NCBI GenBank assembly: GCA_003131925.1
Contig: PKWC01000072.1
Span: 2,103 to 10,915 of the forward strand
Origin: Alphaproteobacteria bacterium
GTDB lineage: Bacteria > Pseudomonadota > Alphaproteobacteria > Micropepsales > Micropepsaceae
DNA length: 8,813 bases
Reading direction: 5' to 3'
The position numbers and the translations under genes are program-made. Under the pieces are notes generated by a model. It was not told the DNA's origin. It did not search any database and worked only from the letters and a program-made list of their open reading frames with translations. Each line of letters begins with the position of its first letter. Within the stretch, counting starts at the first letter, position 1. This document shows positions 7,562 to 8,813 of this stretch, piece by piece.

Positions 7562-7594
7562 GGTCGCCGGGCAGGGGGAGGAGGGGGGAGATAT
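7562..7594 (+). promoter_or_regulatory. G-rich purine tract with strong ribosome-binding site
   Basis: The 33-base gap between aroG and the next gene contains an uninterrupted 19-base purine run (7573-7591). It includes a perfect GGAGG (7577-7581), 13 bases before the ATG at 7595, and a second site GGGGAG (7585-7590), four bases before it. This gives strong support for the ATG at 7595. The G-runs at 7569-7571, 7574-7578, 7580-7581 and 7583-7588 could in principle fold as a weak two-layer RNA quadruplex covering the ribosome site; that is inference. There is no terminator in the gap, so read-through from aroG is likely. Confidence 0.6.
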
Positions 7595-8344
7595 ATGGGC
7601 GCGGCGCGCCTGCTTGCGAAGGGCTGGGTCCTGTTTTGCGTGTATGGGGGAGGCTTGGCGCTGGTCCGGGCGCTGGCCGCCGGCGCGCCAGCCGCAGAGA
7701 CGGCGTGGGCGATCTCGGTCTGTGTGCTTCTGTTCGGAGCAATGGGACTTTTGTTCGTCTCCGGATATGGCCTGTCGGCGGGCCATGTCCGCCTGTTCGG
7801 CCCCACCGGACTGAAACCCTCCCAGATCATCCCGGGATTCAACGAGCTGGTGTTTCTGGGGTTCGCCCTTGTCATGTTCTGCGTGCAGAACTTCTACGCG
7901 CCCACGCAGCACAGCGGTCCCGTCGTCGATGCAATCGAGAGCGCGATCCGCTTCGCCGTCTTCGGACAGCGCGCATTCGCCGACGCGCTCCTGCTGTGCG
8001 GCAAGGACGGAGGGCGGTTGTTTGTTTCGGCGTTTTCCTGGATGCTGGCGTTCATATTTCTGGCCTCCGCGCTGTCGCGCGTCCGGCTCGACGCCGCAAT
8101 CGTGCGTATCGAACGCAAGCGGCATCCCGAAGCGCTCGGCGCGCAACCGCTGGCGTTTGCACTTGGACTCGCTGCCGTTGCCGGCGTCCAGCTTCTCTAT
8201 GTCGGCACCGGTTACCGTCTTCTGTCGTGCCCTATGCTCGCGGGAATCTGGGGCGACACGGTGATCGGTGTCGGTCCTCTGGTCTTCGCCTATGTAGTAG
8301 TGGCCGCGCTGACGAACCTGCTCGCGCTCGGGCCGGAGGGCTAG
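7595..8344 (+). CDS. Hypothetical membrane protein with about six transmembrane segments
   Basis: I do not recognise this family. The 249-residue product has hydrophobic stretches at about 10-29, 37-59, 82-99, 143-161, 185-204 and 223-246, which fits an integral inner-membrane protein. Polar loops lie between them: GHVRLFGPTGLKPSQ (63-77), a loop around 100-140, and a basic stretch SRVRLDAAIVRIERKRHPEA (161-180). By the positive-inside rule that basic loop is probably cytoplasmic. A conserved-looking segment PGFNELVFLGFALVMFCVQNFYAP (80-103) would be the best handle for a search. No enzyme or transporter signature was visible. The start is supported by a strong ribosome site in the purine-rich leader. 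It lies 33 bases after aroG on the same strand and may be co-transcribed, but that does not imply a role in aromatic synthesis. It converges on the oxidoreductase gene with 22 bases between stops. Confidence 0.8.
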   Translation: MGAARLLAKGWVLFCVYGGGLALVRALAAGAPAAETAWAISVCVLLFGAMGLLFVSGYGLSAGHVRLFGPTGLKPSQIIPGFNELVFLGFALVMFCVQNFYAPTQHSGPVVDAIESAIRFAVFGQRAFADALLLCGKDGGRLFVSAFSWMLAFIFLASALSRVRLDAAIVRIERKRHPEALGAQPLAFALGLAAVAGVQLLYVGTGYRLLSCPMLAGIWGDTVIGVGPLVFAYVVVAALTNLLALGPEG

Positions 8345-8354
8345 CGGCTTTTTT
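8331..8354 (+). terminator. Weak candidate terminator between convergent genes
   Basis: A short stem GCCG (8332-8335) / CGGC (8345-8348), extendable by one G-T pair, with a nine-base loop, is followed directly by six T residues (8349-8354). It overlaps the end of the membrane protein gene. The T-run is the best one near a gene end in the window, but the stem is only four to five pairs, so this is tentative. Confidence 0.25.
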
Positions 8355-8366
8355 GGATACCTTCCG

Positions 8367-8813
8367 TCATTCCTTCGCCAGACGCACGAGCATCTTGCCG
8401 AAATTCTCGCCCTTGAAGAGACCGATGAAAGCTTCGGGAGCTTTTTCGATGCCGTCCAGGATCGTCTCGCGCCATTTCATCTTTCCCGCCTTTGCCCAGG
8501 TTGCCATGTCGCGAATGAAATCGGGCATCATGTTGAAATGATCGCTGACGATGAATCCCCGGACCGTCAGCCGCAGCGGAATCACCATGACGATGTTCGG
8601 CGGACCCGGCGGCAGCGCCGTGTCGTTGTATTGCGCGATCATTCCGCACGCGGCGATGCGGCCGGAGGGGCGCATATTGGCGAGCGCCGCATTCAGGTGT
8701 TCGCCTCCCACATTCTCGAAATACACGTCGATGCCGTCCGGCATCGCCTTGCGGATCGCTGCGTCGAGAGCACCGCAGCTTCGATAGTTGATCGCATGGT
8801 CGACGCGCGCTTC
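8367..8813 (-). CDS. NADP-dependent oxidoreductase, CurA / leukotriene B4 dehydrogenase type (C-terminal part)
   Basis: Only the last 148 residues are in the window; the N-terminus lies beyond the right edge. The frame enters at 8813 as EARVDHAINY and continues through an internal Met at 8744, so that ATG is not the start. Recognisable segments are DHAINY followed by PDGIDVYFENVGGEHLNAAL, then a GRIAACGMIAQYN strand-loop, LRLTVRGFIVSDH, and the ending GIEKAPEAFIGLFKGENFGKMLVRLA. This pattern belongs to the zinc-free medium-chain dehydrogenase/reductase group (COG2130-like) that reduces double bonds of alpha,beta-unsaturated ketones and aldehydes with NADPH. The nucleotide-binding GxGxxG motif should lie just upstream, outside the window. 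The natural substrate cannot be told; detoxification of reactive carbonyls is a common role and would suit a location near a glutathione reductase, but that link is speculative. Confidence 0.88.
   Translation of the reverse strand, partial: EARVDHAINYRSCGALDAAIRKAMPDGIDVYFENVGGEHLNAALANMRPSGRIAACGMIAQYNDTALPPGPPNIVMVIPLRLTVRGFIVSDHFNMMPDFIRDMATWAKAGKMKWRETILDGIEKAPEAFIGLFKGENFGKMLVRLAKE

Noticed and set aside
7433..8146. A 237-codon minus-strand open frame across the aroG end and the membrane protein
   Set aside because: It is antisense to a convincing membrane protein with a strong ribosome site. The translated product is polar and compositionally biased with no domain visible.
7636..8541. 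A 301-codon plus-strand frame overlapping the membrane protein and the oxidoreductase
   Set aside because: The product is arginine-rich and without hydrophobic segments, whereas the frame at 7595 gives a coherent membrane protein.
1..8813. Mobile element, defence system, CRISPR array or secondary-metabolite cluster
   Set aside because: No transposase, integrase, direct-repeat array, nuclease/helicase or biosynthetic assembly gene was seen. Gene content is housekeeping and base composition looks even throughout.

Overview
The window reads as an ordinary, densely coded stretch of chromosome from a high-G+C alphaproteobacterium. The taxonomic call is an inference from three things: the protein sequences look alphaproteobacterial (GlmU with an A-x-x-GTGHA-like loop region, a CVIRGCIPKK glutathione reductase, a short class II DAHP synthase); the gph / glmU-glmS / rpiA / gor neighbourhood is familiar from that class; and codon third positions are strongly G/C. 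I cannot name a genus. I see no insertion sequence, integrase, CRISPR array, tRNA or rRNA, and no sign of a mobile island.

Layout from left to right. Positions 1-46 (minus) hold the first 15 codons of a HAD-type phosphatase, probably gph. A 111-base divergent control region follows. A tightly packed plus-strand operon then runs from 158 to 5427: glmU, glmS, rpiA and gor, with junctions of 0 bases, a 4-base ATGA overlap, and about 3 bases. Convergent to gor, only 10 bases away, is a small minus-strand lipoprotein gene (5438-6028). A 153-base divergent intergenic region with a short inverted repeat separates it from aroG (6182-7561, class II DAHP synthase). After 33 bases of purine-rich leader comes an unrecognised protein with about six membrane segments (7595-8344). 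The window ends inside a convergent minus-strand NADP-dependent oxidoreductase of the CurA / leukotriene B4 dehydrogenase type (8367-8813, N-terminus beyond the edge).

How the genes fit together. GlmS makes glucosamine-6-phosphate from fructose-6-phosphate and glutamine, and GlmU makes UDP-GlcNAc from glucosamine-1-phosphate; GlmM, which links the two, is not in this window. RpiA draws on the pentose phosphate pathway, which shares fructose-6-phosphate with GlmS and yields the NADPH used by glutathione reductase. Erythrose-4-phosphate from the same pathway is a substrate of the DAHP synthase. The genes are therefore metabolically adjacent, but co-regulation beyond the operon is inference.

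I found no convincing new biological system. The parts least explained by known families are the membrane protein at 7595-8344 with its unusual G-rich leader, and the small lipoprotein at 5438-6028.
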